Assembly: GCF_000264905.1 (NCBI RefSeq)
Contig: NW_006763134.1
Coordinates: forward strand, 1,507,626-1,571,625
Direction of reading: 5' to 3'
Origin: Stereum hirsutum FP-91666 SS1
Lineage: Eukaryota; Basidiomycota; Agaricomycetes; Russulales; Stereaceae
DNA length: 64,000 bases
Every line of letters starts with the position of its first letter. Within the stretch, counting starts at the first letter, position 1. Of the stretch, positions 47,301-57,704 are shown piece after piece. The notes beneath the pieces are model-generated. The model was not told the origin of the DNA, made no database searches, and was given only the letters and a program-made list of their open reading frames with translations. The position numbers were made by a program, and so were the translations under genes.

Positions 47301-48120
47301 CGTGCACGTACGTCGTGCATACTATGCACTGGTCGAGGAATGCACAAAATCGAGGACACCACACCGTGACACTGAATGATCGCGGACATGAACGAGCCTC
47401 TGCGGCTTGAAATCGCCAGATTCTCTCGAGCCCAGCGAGTCGTACAGTCTGGGCTCAAATGACACCATGAATTCACCCCCTATGATGGAAATGACGCGCA
47501 CGGTTAGACGCAGCATAACAGCTGGCGAACAAGGAGTAGGCTTCGCGCATGCGTCGCCAATGACGAGCCAGACTCCTATCACGCAAGACCACGACGCAAA
47601 CGTCAAATTAAAGTAAAGACACGCACCTGTACTTCAACTCCAGCATCCAGATGCCAATAAGCATCCGAAAGCGCCGAAAACTGCGGCGGAATGCATCGTT
47701 CTTCCCTAAATACCTTCTCCCTCCCATCCCTATGCCACTTCAGCAAACTATAAACCAGACAATCTCTCTTCAACGAATCGAACTTCAGGCCATCAATCTT
47801 CTTCAACAGTTCGCGTAAAGTGTCCTGGTTAGAGGGAGGAAAGTAGTCCGCGGGGTCGTGTAGGCCGCCGGCGTGGAGAACGACATCGAAGAGGAGACGG
47901 TCCGCCATTCGTGCGCGTCTTGTTGCGATCGTTTCTATTGTTTTGGATGGGAATGCGAAGGTCGAGGGGTCGAGGTCGAAGTAGGAGAGATAGGCGTTGA
48001 CTTGGGAATGGGGCTCGGCGGAGCCCTCGGCCTCTGGGAGCGGATAATCTGTGTCCTGTCATTTTCTCTTAGCTTTCAGTTGAATTATGGAACAAAAACA
48101 AAGTAAAATACCATCTCCAT
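44374..48120 (-). CDS. ELYS-like nuclear pore protein with long disordered tail
   Basis: Minus-strand gene. A 9-nt first coding exon (MEM, 48120-48112) splices to DTDYPLPEAEGSAEPHSQVN. The exon at about 47,620-48,050 encodes MADRLLFDVVLHAGGLHDPA and LLKKIDGLKFDSLKRDCLVY, typical of the fungal ELYS domain start; further exons carry DIERYTIALAESNIADAWNY, then RPKPLSHLLALPFTPYEHSL. Central exon joins were not all resolved. The last exon (to 44374) is about 700 codons: after the domain it is Ser/Pro/Thr-rich and disordered, with basic RRKIPGG, TRRSSRLSAAGS and RSTRRSAKAS patches resembling AT-hooks, and SGRKKRV near the end. ELYS recruits the Nup107-160 complex to chromatin for pore assembly; the basic tail fits chromatin binding. 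Confidence 0.75.
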
Positions 48121-48572
48121 GGTTCAAAGCGCGACAAATGGACCAAGTCGTGGTGCGCTGGAAAAGAATGCTCGTCGTTGGTGGACGCGACTGGATGAGG
48201 CAAATCCGAACAAGACGCGCGGAGTCCGGACTCCGGACTCCGGAGGCAGCGCTTGCACGTGACTTGCAAACACGAGGCTTCCCTTGTTGTGCCACCGTGC
48301 CACAGTGGACTCGAAGGACACAAATTCATCATTTACCACGAAAAAATTCCGATAACTACGATAGATACCCTAGTAGAAAGCAGAGCGAGACCAAACCACG
48401 GTTTGATCCCCTCAGTATTCATTGCCCCACATTCACAGAACCCGAGATTCCATATCCTCAAGAAATTTATTATTCGAACAACAGACCGTTCCACTAGTGG
48501 TACATCAATCTCCTCAATCCATGGACTCGATTCATGTAGAAAGTACATCTGGATCGAGTCCATTATCCTACT
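48121..48572. other. Intergenic spacer
   Basis: Promoter and leader of the ELYS-like gene and 3' flank of the PITH gene. A short near-perfect tandem (GGAGTCCGGACTCCGGACTC) occurs at about 48,220-48,243. Nothing else seen. Confidence 0.5.
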
Positions 48573-49527
48573 TTACTTTGCCGTGGGTTGTTGAGCGGCT
48601 GACCTCTGCGCCAGACGATCTACAATAGGCGCATCAGCGGCGTTCGCCGCCGGTATCTCTAACTTGTTGCTAGCTTCCTTCTTCATCGACCTCGTCTCGC
48701 CTTTGAAACCGAGGTAGTATATCCGAGAAGAATCTCCACCCGGAGAGTCGCTCTGTATTTAGACACACACCTCAGTTTGAGTGGTAGACGATGAGCGGCT
48801 AGAGACGTACGAAGAACAACGAAAGCGTGTTGATGCTGGAAAATGACGCTACTCGTAATGGGTATTCGGACACTCCAGCTTCACCTTCCAAGAGACTAAT
48901 GTTCAATGCGGGCTTCATATCTTCAGCCGCAGAGAAATCGACGATGTGAGGATGGTTCGCGTATATACGCAGGTGTCGCGGTGCGACCTCTCCTCGACCT
49001 ATAGAAACCGTCATATGTCATCCCGCACGATCCAAAAGAAAGTCAGCAGTAGGTCAAACGGTGCAGAAGAAGGAAACGTACCCAGTTTGAGAAGAAGAGA
49101 TTTGACGCGTACATTCTCGGAGAATGGTATGTGTATAATCAGCTATTCCATCCAGATAACCCCGTATTAGTTTGCACATCCAGACTTGAAGTATGTGCAA
49201 GCATAGCAGACCTGATCATCCACATTCGAGTCTGCCCATTTATCCGTGCTCTCTCGCTCATTCCAAGGTTTGATCGTTTCCTTCGCGTCTTCCGGTACAG
49301 TCAAGTTAAGGCCATGTACGCTTCCTCCAAGGACCACACAGTCAGCCTTGTAATTCCTCTACGGCTCAGATACCAAGGAAAAGTAACACTGAATGTCCGA
49401 GGTATATAGGAATCAGCGCTCACTTGTCTCGGTCGATCACAGTATACAGGTTATCGGTGTTGCTCCCCAGAAGTTGAGCAGAGTTCGAGATCTCCTCTGC
49501 CGTACCATCAGGCATAAGACCAGACAT
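48573..49527 (-). CDS. PITH domain protein
   Basis: Minus-strand gene of about six exons, start MSGLMPDGTAEEISNSAQLL (49527), stop 48573. After SNTDNLYTVIDRDK come GGSVHGLNLTVPEDAKETIK and PWNE, then IIHIPFSENVRVKSLLLKLG, RGEVAPRHLRIYANHPHIVD, SEYPLRVASFSSINTLSLFF, and RIYYLGFKGETRSMKKEASN ending PAANAADAPIVDRL. This order is that of the PITH (formerly DUF1000) domain, a beta-sandwich fold found at the C-terminus of thioredoxin-like TXNL1 and as a stand-alone protein (PITHD1) that can bind the proteasome. There is no thioredoxin domain here, so it is the stand-alone type. Head-to-head with uS5m, 363 bp apart. Confidence 0.88.
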
Positions 49528-49890
49528 AGTGTAGATTCAAGTATATCCGCAAGAAAACCCGTCTTGTCCCAGTCGAGCCAGTCAGGTAAGCTAGATGAAG
49601 GTCAAGAGAAAGTAGTTATCATCTTACTCGCCACTCTCTGGAGAGACGCGTCTTCATGTGGCGTTGATGGGGGCGGACCGGTCTATCCGCCAGAGCCAGA
49701 TTTTGCTGAATTTGCAATTTCGCCAACATTTCGACTTGTGGACGCGACTTTGACCGAACATCGTCTCTGCCTGTTCGACCATCCACAGCTAGCTCTCCTA
49801 GTCGCGAGGACCGCAGCGGAAAAGCTTTTTCGAAGACGAGTACTACCGTGTCGTCGTTTCACTAGGGTCTTTTGCTAGTCGAGTAACAGC
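49528..49890. promoter_or_regulatory. Shared divergent promoter region (PITH gene and uS5m)
   Basis: 363 bp between two divergent start codons. The plus strand is open through most of it, but the translation has no domain and overlaps the PITH gene, so I treat it as a shadow. Confidence 0.45.
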
Positions 49891-51156
49891 ATGCATCGTC
49901 TACCGCGACTCGTGGCGAGCGCATCTCGAACCCAGCTTCGTCCTCGTCTGACCACGGTCATCCAACACCCATGTCGCGCTCTCCTCTCGCACCAGTTCTC
50001 TACTTCATCTCCACGTCGTGACGATGATAACGAGGATATTCCCGGTCTTCAGTCCAACGCATGGCTCCAACTCCCTCCGGAGGCGCGTGCTCAAATCTTG
50101 AAGGACGCGGAGGCATTGGAGGAGTACCAGGGCCTAGAGGAAGACGAGGACGAAGATGGTCTACGGAGTATGGACGACGGACAGTGGGAGCATCAACCAG
50201 ATAACGTGGAATACCCACCTGGACTCGAACGCACGGGTCGTTTCCACTACCAACTTCCTTTCCCCGACCTTTCTGAACCCGACCCCATCTACGACCTGAA
50301 AGAACAGCACGAATACCCACCCACTCCAGGAAACCCCTTCCACAACCGTATCGTCATCCGTAACGACCCCTCCATGTTCGCTGAGGCCGAACGTCTCAGA
50401 CCTGACGAGTGGGACGAAGGTATGGATGAGGACGAGAAGAGGGAAGAAATCAGGAGGAGGGAGGCCGAGGCGGCTGCGATAGCTGAGGGAAAGGATCCTC
50501 GCAAAGGCCGGGCTAAGGACAAGAATGCTCGTGAGGAGGACGACGAAGCGGAAGAAGAAGAGTCCAACCCCAGACGGTTCCTTCCCCTCAACGGCCAAGA
50601 CCGCGCGAGGCTGCACCTCTACCCTCTCATCCGCCGCCGCGTCGTCCAACAGACCGGTCTCGGAAAAATGCCACGCATAGCCATCCTCGTCGTCGTCGGT
50701 AACGCGAACGGACTCGTCGGTATGGGCGAGGGCAAGCATATCAACTTCCCGCAGGCGATGAACAGGGCGTACTGTGAGGCGATACGCAATATGGATTATG
50801 TCGAGAGGTTCGAGGATAGGACTATATGGACCGAGATGGAGTCGAAGCTCGGTTCCACCAAAATTATCCTGAGGCCGCGGCCGATCGGGTTCGGTTTGCA
50901 TTGCAACCCGTATATTCACCAGATCGCGAAGGCGGCGGGGATTAAGGATATTTCGGCGAAGGTCTGGGGGAGTAGGAATCCGATCAATGTGATCAAGTTG
51001 ATGTTTAGGATGTTGCAGGCGGGGAATGCACCGGTGGCAATGGGGAATGGAGTTGGTGGAGGTGCGAGGAAGTTGGACAAGGGCACTGGTGTGAGGGGAA
51101 AGAAGGAGGTGGAGAGGGAAAGGGGAAGGAGGTTGTTTGATTTGCGGACGTACTGA
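49891..51156 (+). CDS. MRPS5: Mitochondrial small-subunit ribosomal protein uS5
   Basis: A single uninterrupted exon of 421 residues, unusual in this intron-rich window. The N-terminus (MHRLPRLVASASRTQLRPRL) is Arg-rich and lacks acidic residues, as a mitochondrial targeting peptide. A long acidic, probably disordered insertion follows. The C-terminal third carries both halves of the S5 fold: GKMPRIAILVVVGNANGLVG, MGEGKHINFPQAMNRAYCEA, then TKIILRPRPIGFGLHCNPYI and KAAGIKDISAKVWGSRNPIN. uS5 sits near the mRNA entry of the small subunit and supports decoding fidelity. Confidence 0.9.
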   Translation: MHRLPRLVASASRTQLRPRLTTVIQHPCRALLSHQFSTSSPRRDDDNEDIPGLQSNAWLQLPPEARAQILKDAEALEEYQGLEEDEDEDGLRSMDDGQWEHQPDNVEYPPGLERTGRFHYQLPFPDLSEPDPIYDLKEQHEYPPTPGNPFHNRIVIRNDPSMFAEAERLRPDEWDEGMDEDEKREEIRRREAEAAAIAEGKDPRKGRAKDKNAREEDDEAEEEESNPRRFLPLNGQDRARLHLYPLIRRRVVQQTGLGKMPRIAILVVVGNANGLVGMGEGKHINFPQAMNRAYCEAIRNMDYVERFEDRTIWTEMESKLGSTKIILRPRPIGFGLHCNPYIHQIAKAAGIKDISAKVWGSRNPINVIKLMFRMLQAGNAPVAMGNGVGGGARKLDKGTGVRGKKEVERERGRRLFDLRTY

Positions 51157-51544
51157 TCGTGCATGGTGCTGTTCTAATGAAGTTTCCGCTACATTCTATC
51201 TTACATCCCTCTTCACTCATTTGAAGATACTGCGCTTCTCGGCCCTTAGCTCTTGATCTTTCTTTGCGCATATGTTTTGGGATCAAGCTTACGAAGTACA
51301 GGTAAACAAGACCGTATCCCTCATCGGTAATTCTCCTTGTCCAGTTAAACATCGAAAGTTGCCCGCGTGGCGCAAGAAAGTTCGGGTGCCACAGATCACA
51401 CATAGGATGGTCTGTGGCCTAAGCCGGTCATTGACTTTCCTTACGGAATCAGATTTTGCCAGACAATGTACAACAGACCAAAGGTACACCAACGGCCAAC
51501 CCAACGAAGACATGTCTTTTGGAGTTTGGACACTGGCGGCTCCG
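51157..51544. other. Intergenic, convergent 3' ends
   Basis: Between the stops of uS5m (+) and the NUP-family gene (-). No gene or repeat supported. Confidence 0.5.
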
Positions 51545-52824
51545 TCATTTCCAAGCCACCCGCTTCAAACCTCGCTTCCTCGACGCGGCCTGTCCTCCGA
51601 AGACACTACCGGGCCCAAAATCAGGCTGTCCCCCAAGCGAGCCAAATATATCGCCCACATAATTCATTGCCTTCACCCCCTCCTCAAACCTTTCCGCCCA
51701 ACCCTCAATAATCCCTTCCACCACCTTCACGCCTGCGATGTATAAATTGACGAGCGACGGCTCGAACGCAGCAGACGGCCCAAATAAATGGTCCACCGCA
51801 CTCTGCCCGGCGTACGGACGGTCAAAGTTGGACCCAGACCTCATGATAATGATACGAGAGAAATCGACGAGTCCGCCGATAGAGGCGCGCAGAAGCGCTT
51901 CGAGCGTCGCGTTGTCCTCTTGTTGCGTGGTGCAATATACTCCGGTCCCATTCGTGAACAACTTCGTCGTGTTCTCGAAAGTCTCACCGAGCAGATCTCC
52001 GCTGAAATATACGTCCGAAGTTGATGTGTCGCATGCGATGATGGAGGGTCCGGCTGGATTGGCTCCGGGAGCGAAGGACGGGGTGGTGGCGTAGAGTGCG
52101 CGGGTCTCTTGAGCCGTGGTCGAATCGTTCAGAGTAACATTACTGGTGAACCCAAGGGCCACTTGGCGGAGTGCATCATTGACCTCGAACACCTCTGTGC
52201 CGTAGATGCTCAGCGGGTACTGATCCGGCGCAAATGATCCTTGGGGTATATACCCCGTCGAAAAATTATCTGGTTTCTCACGGGCGTCGATTTCATACTG
52301 CAGAGCGACCTGAATCGCATAACGAGCGAATGTGACGGAGCCGACTGTAGCGACTTTTGGGTTGACGCCGGCGATGCCGGCGATGAGAAAGTACGTTTTC
52401 GTGAGGTCGAAGAGGGGCGAGTGAGCGAGTGCGGAGATGGTGGATGCAGCGTTGATTTCGGCTTCGCCGGTGACGAGCTGGCAGATGGTTCCTTCCGAGG
52501 TACAGTGGGCAGAGGGAAAGAGCGGGGAGAAGCCGGGGACGGTGATGTTTTGGGCGAGGATGTTGAATTCGGGGATGCTTTGCCAGACTTCACCCTCGGG
52601 GGCGAACTAGGTTTGAGGTAGCGTTGGGATCAACAGAGCATATCGTGAAATCATGATTCGCTCACCATGCTTATGATGAAGACCTTGGGTGATATCTTGA
52701 GAGTAGAAACATCAGCTCTCGGGACTTCGATGGGTGCTCCGTTGGGTGGTGCGGCATTGCATCTGAAGGCGGCCAAGAGAGCGATACCAAGAGCCACCGG
52801 TGCGGACTTCATGACGTTCCACAT
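51545..52824 (-). CDS. Purine nucleoside permease (NUP) family protein
   Basis: Two minus-strand exons, 52824-52666 and 52606-51545, give 426 codons including stop when the first Met (MWNV) counts as residue 1 of the first exon plus 354 codons in the second. The N-terminus is a signal peptide (MKSAPVALGIALLAAFRCNA). The body has KVFIISMFAPEGEVW, FSPLFPSAHCTSEGTICQLV, TGEAEINAASTISAL, YFLIAGIAGVNPKVATVGSV and the acidic/Ser-rich SRIIIMRSGSNFDRPYAGQS, matching the fungal NUP family (PF06516), named after Candida NUP and related to nucleoside phosphorylase folds. Secretory signal and lack of multiple membrane helices argue for a periplasmic or extracellular nucleoside-binding or cleaving protein. 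It may start at the internal Met at 52812. Confidence 0.85.
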
Positions 52825-53705
52825 CCTGTCTGCAGCTATTTGAGTCAATCATGGTAATTTCGAGAACGCGTATTGCTCAACGTACTAATACGAATGACAG
52901 GCTCGGGATGACTTAGAGTGCTCAGTAACGGAGGGTGTCGTGAGACGCCTTGGTCCGCAGGGAAGTCCGGCCTAAAACACCTCACGAACCATGGCGGTAT
53001 ATAAGTGGGCGGACCAGCTCCAGTCAGGGGACCGATGCCGTTAAATAGCTATCTTTTCTTAGGCAAGATTGCAGTCATGCACAGGAGAAAAGCGCGTATC
53101 TATGCCAGTCGGAGCAACGTGCGAGTTGAAGAGAAGCGACGAAGATACCAGGATCAGATGGGTTCCGTTCATGCCAGCACACGTCCATAATTTTCGGCGA
53201 ACTATGCGTTGCTTTCCGAAAGAGAGAAAAGGCAAGGGAGGCGATACTTCACAAGCCGCGGCCGTCTCGATCTAAGCAGCAAAGAGACTAGGGGAGTGAC
53301 ACTATGATGAAGTCAGTGGCCGAAATTTGCCACCATTCCATCGCCGATAGAGGGACCTTGGAGACTTCCAAGCTGCATGACTTATTGATGGATTATGTAC
53401 GTTTTCTGTGCTGCCGACAGAGCTCGGGGAGTTTTTGTATGGCAAGAAAGAGTATTATGTGGGGCGAGGATGAAGTGAGAAATTAATTGATTTTGGAGGC
53501 GATTATGCAATCAGATAAGATAAGATGGCACGGCCGACTCGGCTGATTATTGACTCCTGTATTTCATCATAATACTGTTTCTGATACCTCCACCTTGTAC
53601 AGGAAGACCTTTATTCCCTCGAACCCACGTCGTTCTCCCGACGAACACATCCTTGAGACTTCTTACTGTCATTGAGCTCATTTACCACGCTTTTCCTCAC
53701 GAACT
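52825..53705. other. Intergenic with a TATA-like motif
   Basis: Divergent region between the NUP-family gene and the membrane protein at 53706. GGTATATAAGTG at about 52,997-53,008 is a good TATA match for plus-strand transcription, but no gene follows closely; on the minus strand it reads TTATATAC, about 175 bp upstream of the NUP-family start. Confidence 0.35.
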
Positions 53706-54403
53706 ATGGCCACCGGGGACCAGAACAATGGCAGCGGCGGCTCGACTATCACGACCATGTTCAGCTTTCTCATCATTTTTCTCGTCATCTTTGCCGCACT
53801 CGTCATCGGAGGTATCCTTTGGCATCACATTGTTAGGAGACGAAGGATGGCGAGGGGAAGCACAGGACAAGTGTGGTTCACGTTTGACGAGGGGTGGGCG
53901 AACACGTACGCGGTGAGGAATGACTTTGGGGCCGTTCCAAAAATGTGGGAGATTGAGACGCCGGAAGGGAAGGGGATCAGAGTGAAACAATGGAAGATGG
54001 TTCAGGTGAGTCTTAGCATTCATCTTATGATGTCCGAGCATTGTGTTGACAGCAGTCTGCTACTCAGCCATTAGCGGCTGTCGTTGAGCGCTCGACAGAG
54101 CCCGCACCCAGCACTGCTTTGTCAGAAACTGTGCCTACAAAATCCGACCACCGTTCACTGTTTACTCGTATTCTACCCTCTCGCTCTCAGCCTGCTCAGG
54201 AGGAGAAAGTCCAACAAGAACCAGAGGCTCCGCCAGAATATGCACGGGCAGTTCAAGTCTCTGTGCTTGTCGCCATGCCTTCTCTCAAACATAACAATGC
54301 GGCGAGCGACAGAGCCTCACCATCCGCACCTGAACTCGCTCAGCTCGGAGAATATGCCATTGGAATGTGTCGAGCTCCTTTACCCGAAGGAACAGTCATT
54401 TGA
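53706..54403 (+). CDS. Single-pass membrane protein, paralogue of 55141-56288
   Basis: Exons 53706-54005 and 54068-54403 encode 211 residues. A short Gly/Ser/Asn N-terminus precedes one hydrophobic helix (FSFLIIFLVIFAALVIGGIL) stopped by HHIVRRRRMARG, so the rest is likely cytosolic. The tail holds VPKMWEIETPEGKG, WKMVQ at the intron, PLAAVV, then VQVSVLVAMPS and GEYAIGMCRAPLPEG. The convergent gene repeats this order with PELFEVWWDEGDEKG, WQSLM at its intron, PISATIV, LQVAVVLAMPS and GREYTIGLLEIPW, with the intron in the same place and phase 0. Function unknown; the C-terminal motifs may bind a partner. Confidence 0.72.
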
Positions 54404-55140
54404 TACTTATGGCCGTGTTGTCAAGATTGTAATTCTGTGCTGTCGGTTTCACGTCCCGAGTCGTGCTATGGGTTTGTTGTATTGTCGCTTACTTTCCACT
54501 CCATATCTGTACTCATATCAATTCTTTGTGAGCAATGCTTGGACCTTGACCTAGATGTTGTACTACTGCACCTTGTCTGTTTTCCACAACCATTCACTGC
54601 TATCTTTGCTGACTTTGCTCAGAGGTCGCTCCACTTTATCTGTACTTTATGCTTACGACTTGTATCCGTTGCTGCCAGATAGTGCTCTCAGTTATCTCAA
54701 CTATTCTTCGATCCCTTTCCGTCGGCTCACCGTGTAGAGCTCGATGCCGTGATGCAGCACTTGGCCCTTTGATTCATGTTCGGTATTTTTGGCATCCCGT
54801 CTTCGAAACTGAACCAGCTATTTGTCCTTCTCAGTCCAAATTCTCACCACTGTCGCTATCCGCTGTGGATAAAGTAAATCATGCGTCTCTCCATCTGTAT
54901 AAGAACGTGAGTCCCTTGCCATTCACCGTTTATCCCGTGATTATTGCTTGACCTTTGAATCTCTGACTACCCCTCTACAACCTGAATAGTACTTCGAACT
55001 CGTCAGACAGCAACGTTACAATGTCTGGGGACACGAGTCGATTGCATTACTCGTCAGTCGTACACCAAAAAAATCGTGAAAACGGCCATGGTAGAGTACA
55101 GAAAATCCACTGACTACATCATCAGCATGAAACGTCCCAG
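54404..55140. other. Intergenic, convergent 3' ends
   Basis: Between the stops of the two paralogous membrane-protein genes. Pyrimidine-rich; no gene supported. Confidence 0.5.
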
Positions 55141-56288
55141 TCAACAGTACACCAATCCTGACGCCGATCGCGCTCGATATGTACGATTTCTACTGTCGCT
55201 CCCCACTACACCCCCAGTCCTAACACCTTCACGGCCTTCCTTCTCATCGCCCTGCGCTCTGGTCGTCCAAGGAATCTCCAACAATCCGATCGTATACTCC
55301 CTCCCCTCCAACGCCCACTCCGACTCCTCTGATGGAGACTGGGATTGACCGCTGTTCTTTTCTCCATCACCACTCCCAGCATCTGAGGATGAGGACACAG
55401 ATGAGACCACGCTCCTCCGCTTACGCGTAATGCTTCGACGCTCCGAAGGCATAGCGAGGACCACGGCGACTTGGAGACTGGCGTTCTGGCTGTCGCTTTT
55501 GGCTAGCCGTGATGACGATGCATCTGGTTCACCTTGGGAAGTCTGAGCATCACTATTGGTCGTTATTTCTGGCATGGCTCTCGACCCGTTTGAGAATGAT
55601 CTGAGGTGTCCTTTGTAAAAAGGTTTCTTTGGTGAGGGAGGTGGCGATGGCGGTCGAGGTGGCGGCGTGGGATCCGTTACGATTGTGGCGGAGATGGGCT
55701 AGCAAACGCCATACGACCATACGACCGGTCAAATAAGGAAGCACACAATGTTCCTTCGACTGCGATTGTCATGGTACGCACCATCAAGCTCTGCCAACCC
55801 AAGTCTTCCCTCGCCGCAAAACTTGCCCTCTTCCCCTTCTCACTAACCTCACTAACAGGTCTCTCACCTCCACCACGATATCCGTAGCCCTTCTCGTCCC
55901 CCTCATCCCACCAAACCTCAAACAACTCCGGTTTCTTCCCCAACACAACCTTACTACCCTCTCCCCATCCTCCCCCGACCCCATTCCCGCCTCCGTCCCT
56001 CTCACCCAAAGCCAAATCCCGCCCTGTAATCCTCCGCCAAGCGCACAACGCGATTACACCAAGTGCGAAAGTTCCGATGGCGATGAATCCTATGATAAGA
56101 GGGGGAGAGGTACCCATTTTGAAGAATGGGGACTCGCCGCCTATGGAGCCGTTGCCGTCACCGAGGCCGGGAGTAGAGGTGGCGGGGATGATGGTGGAGG
56201 TAGGGGTGAAAGGAGAGCTGAGACTGCTTCCTGCTGTACCGGTGGCACTGGAAGAGGTGGAGGTGCTTGTGGGGTCGCCTAATGCCAT
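55141..56288 (-). CDS. Single-pass membrane protein, paralogue of 53706-54403
   Basis: Minus-strand exons 56288-55782 and 55698-55141 give 354 residues. The start MALGDPTSTSTSSSATGTAG opens a Ser/Thr-rich, probably O-glycosylated extracellular segment without a clear signal peptide. One hydrophobic helix follows (IIGFIAIGTFALGVIALCAW), then RRITGRD and a Gly-rich linker. Shared motifs with the convergent gene are listed there. Between LAMPS and the GREYTIG motif this copy has a longer Ser/Arg-rich insertion. Type III or II/I topology cannot be settled from sequence. An ATG at 56597 would extend the N-terminus but the added residues look non-coding. Confidence 0.72.
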
Positions 56289-57704
56289 CTTAGATAGTTG
56301 ACCTCGGATCAAGCGTAAACGAGGAGTTTCGCGGTTCGATCTCTTCGTTGGTCGAACCTCAGCTGTGTCTGCGCCTCCGAGCGTGAGAAGTCCTTTACCC
56401 TCTACCTTCTGATGTCGGCCGAGGATGGATAACGTTGAGCCAAGACAGCTCTTCGACCGCAACAAGTGGAACGAAGTCCTAGGCTGGGCGGCGACGAATG
56501 GAAGGGAAGAGAAGGAGGGAAGCCGGGAAGGACAGAAGGGCGAAAAGAGAGCCACATTAGCAAACGCAGGTAATAAGACATGTATAGTCCGACCCATGAG
56601 TCCTGGGCGTACTTCCTATCTTCATCGTGTGCCCACAATTCGCTCACGCACGAGTAAAAGCACATCGGCGGCTCCCCTCCTCCCTACAGGTTCCCCACGC
56701 GGCCGTATCCTGCGCAGGATACTGCACAGGCAGCATATCCCGCCGTTACTACTCCTGCCTAAGCATGAGTACCTCGAACTTATTCTGTATCATGAAATCT
56801 CATGATCCCTGCGGACAACGGGTCCAATACCCAGAGCCCGGAATGACGGAAAAGACGAAGGGAAAATACTCTCGGGTCCACGCCACGGCTGTAAATCAAC
56901 CATGAATCATCCCGAGCGCTTGACGGGATTTCCCTTTCGACCAATGAAGACACCGCTACCTTCCAAAGTTGCATTTACCGTGGATTTACCTCGTCGGGAT
57001 CGTGACCGAAAATGATGCATTACCCTTGCTCGAAGGCGCCAGGCCAATAGCACGCTCAGAAAAGCCTCGGACGGCCGAACGAGGATACCCACGCCCGTGG
57101 GTGTCGATCGCCTCGGACTGGTTGAGCATTGAGTTTGGGGGTATGACGGTGAGTATATCTTGCCCATCTCGTTATCACTTTTGGGTGTGTGCGACTTGGG
57201 CCTGATATGCTCATGCTTTACATTACCGGGATTGCCTGCGCATACGAGTGAGCAAATCGGTTTGTAGGTTCAGTACCGCCCCGGCAAGAGCGAGCGAGAA
57301 ATGTTGAGAGAGTGCGTGCACCAGACATGCATTGTGATACCTTCTTGAGAATACGGGGAAACGGACGACGCGGAAAGTCACGCAAGGAGACATCTGGAAC
57401 AAGCCAGGGAAATAAGGGTCAGCTTCAGAAGGTCATGACCGCATCACGTTTAGGTCGAATGGATGGTTTGCATCATTGTGACAAGATTGAAGAACCAAGG
57501 CGGCCATTCCTCGAACGAAAAGAAGAAAGAAGGGGCATAGCGATGCAACTCTGTACAAGTTTAGATACAAAATGTCGACCGACGAATCCGAACGAAGATA
57601 GAAGATTTCTCTCATCCTATGCAGGGAAGTCTCCAAAGACGGCCTGTACCAAGTATAAGCGGTCGAGGCGAATGACATCACGGTCGTACTAGGGGACAGC
57701 GTAA
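56289..57704. other. Intergenic, no supported gene
   Basis: Upstream of the membrane-protein gene and downstream of the P450 gene. Open frames of 80-126 codons (for example 56425-56805 and 57312-57692) show no domain or splice signals. Confidence 0.45.

Noticed and set aside
49393..49878. 161-codon plus-strand open frame between the PITH gene and uS5m
   Set aside because: Its first half overlaps the well-supported minus-strand PITH exon and the translation resembles no protein.
50161..50919. 252-codon minus-strand open frame inside uS5m
   Set aside because: The plus strand encodes an unmistakable S5 domain; the antisense frame has no recognisable features.
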